Below, in pieces: positions 63,707 through 64,000 of a DNA stretch of 64,000 nt (positions are counted from its first letter, which is position 1; each line of letters starts with the position of its first letter). Under the pieces are notes generated by a model, which saw only the letters and a list, made by a program, of their open reading frames with translations, made no database searches and was not told the DNA's origin. Source of the DNA: Thalassolituus marinus (GTDB lineage: Bacteria > Pseudomonadota > Gammaproteobacteria > Pseudomonadales > Oceanobacteraceae); NCBI RefSeq assembly GCF_020320395.1, contig NZ_JAEDAH010000001.1, positions 1 to 64,000 on the forward strand. The letters are read 5' to 3'. Position numbers and translations under genes: made by a program.

Positions 63707-64000
63707 ATGAGTTGGTCTGATCTCAGTCTGGCGAAAAAGATTGTGTTGCCCATTGCGGTATTGAGCACCTTGCTGGCCGTTCTGTCGGCAATTCAGATAG
63801 CGACACTGAACTCTATCTCGTCAGATTACAGCCACATCAACGAAAAATACCTGCCAGCGCTGCAGCTGGTGCTGAACGCCGATCGCGACCTGTATCAGGC
63901 TCAGATCGCTGAGCGCACCATGGCATTAGGCAATGCTGGTGATAACTTCAGCACGATGCACAAAGAGAACCTTGATCAGGTTGCGACACGTCTGGGCAAA
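63707..64000 (+). CDS. Methyl-accepting chemotaxis protein, N-terminal part
   Basis: 98 codons run open to the window edge. A basic start (MSWSDLSLAKKI), a membrane helix at about 12-33, then a periplasmic four-helix-type sensor segment (YLPALQLVLNADRDLYQAQIAE). This matches the 4HB_MCP entry of chemoreceptors; HAMP and signalling domains would lie beyond 64000. TAGGAG ribosome site. Confidence 0.8.
   Translation, partial: MSWSDLSLAKKIVLPIAVLSTLLAVLSAIQIATLNSISSDYSHINEKYLPALQLVLNADRDLYQAQIAERTMALGNAGDNFSTMHKENLDQVATRLGK

Overview
The window reads as the chromosome of an aerobic or microaerobic gammaproteobacterium of the Oceanospirillales/Pseudomonadales type, probably marine. This rests on gene order and protein character, not on any search. 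The rplU-rpmA-obgE-proB and rpsT-murJ-ribF-ileS-lspA-fkpB-ispH blocks, and the proA-nadD-rsfS-rlmH-mrdA-rodA-mltB-rlpA block, follow the arrangement known from Pseudomonas. Genes are densely packed on both strands. I see no phage, insertion sequence, CRISPR array, rRNA or tRNA.

Layout. 0-12.3 kb (minus strand) holds housekeeping genes for ribosome, isoprenoid, lipoprotein, riboflavin, peptidoglycan-lipid and LPS precursor synthesis. 12.4-17.3 kb holds ispB, the disulfide reductase dsbD, trxC, an orphan response regulator and a YdcH-like small protein. 17.3-20.4 kb (minus) is lipA-lipB-ybeD-dacA. 20.5-27.3 kb is a patch of poorly known genes, including a TolA-like coiled-coil protein, DUF3549, DedA, a methyltransferase and two tandem membrane proteins with degenerate GGDEF domains. 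27.4-34.9 kb (plus) is proA and the cell-elongation cluster. In Pseudomonas the dacA-lipA half follows rlpA directly; here it lies inverted on the other side of proA.

34.9-49.3 kb is the most accessory-looking part. It has a 39-aa CcoM-like membrane peptide behind an ANR/FNR-type promoter, and a single-domain cyclic-nucleotide-binding protein. Next come a Slam-like outer-membrane translocon and a FecR-domain exported protein that ends in a TbpB/hemophilin-like barrel. These face a CHASE2-class III nucleotide cyclase, which follows a small gene behind a near-consensus Fur box. Further on are a glycosyltransferase, a GAF-Fis regulator lacking an AAA+ domain with its own sigma-54 promoter, a DUF4404-CBS pair behind a second ANR-like promoter, DUF2788, an AdeT-like binding protein, an FAD oxidoreductase and a TetR regulator.

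49.4-64 kb mixes exported proteins of unknown role, a flavodoxin, an AraC regulator, a second glycosyltransferase paired with a PAP2 phosphatase, dinB behind a LexA box, a HopJ-family gene leading into minCDE, a parvulin and an M42-like peptidase. It ends with a yybP-ykoY (Mn2+) riboswitch controlling a GDT1-family manganese exporter, a 2OG-Fe(II) oxygenase and the start of a chemoreceptor.

The strongest leads for new biology are the Slam/FecR/CHASE2-cyclase/cNMP locus with its Fur-box neighbour (35.4-42 kb), the sigma-54-driven GAF-Fis protein (43.2-44 kb), and three ANR-like promoters that share the same box to -10 geometry.
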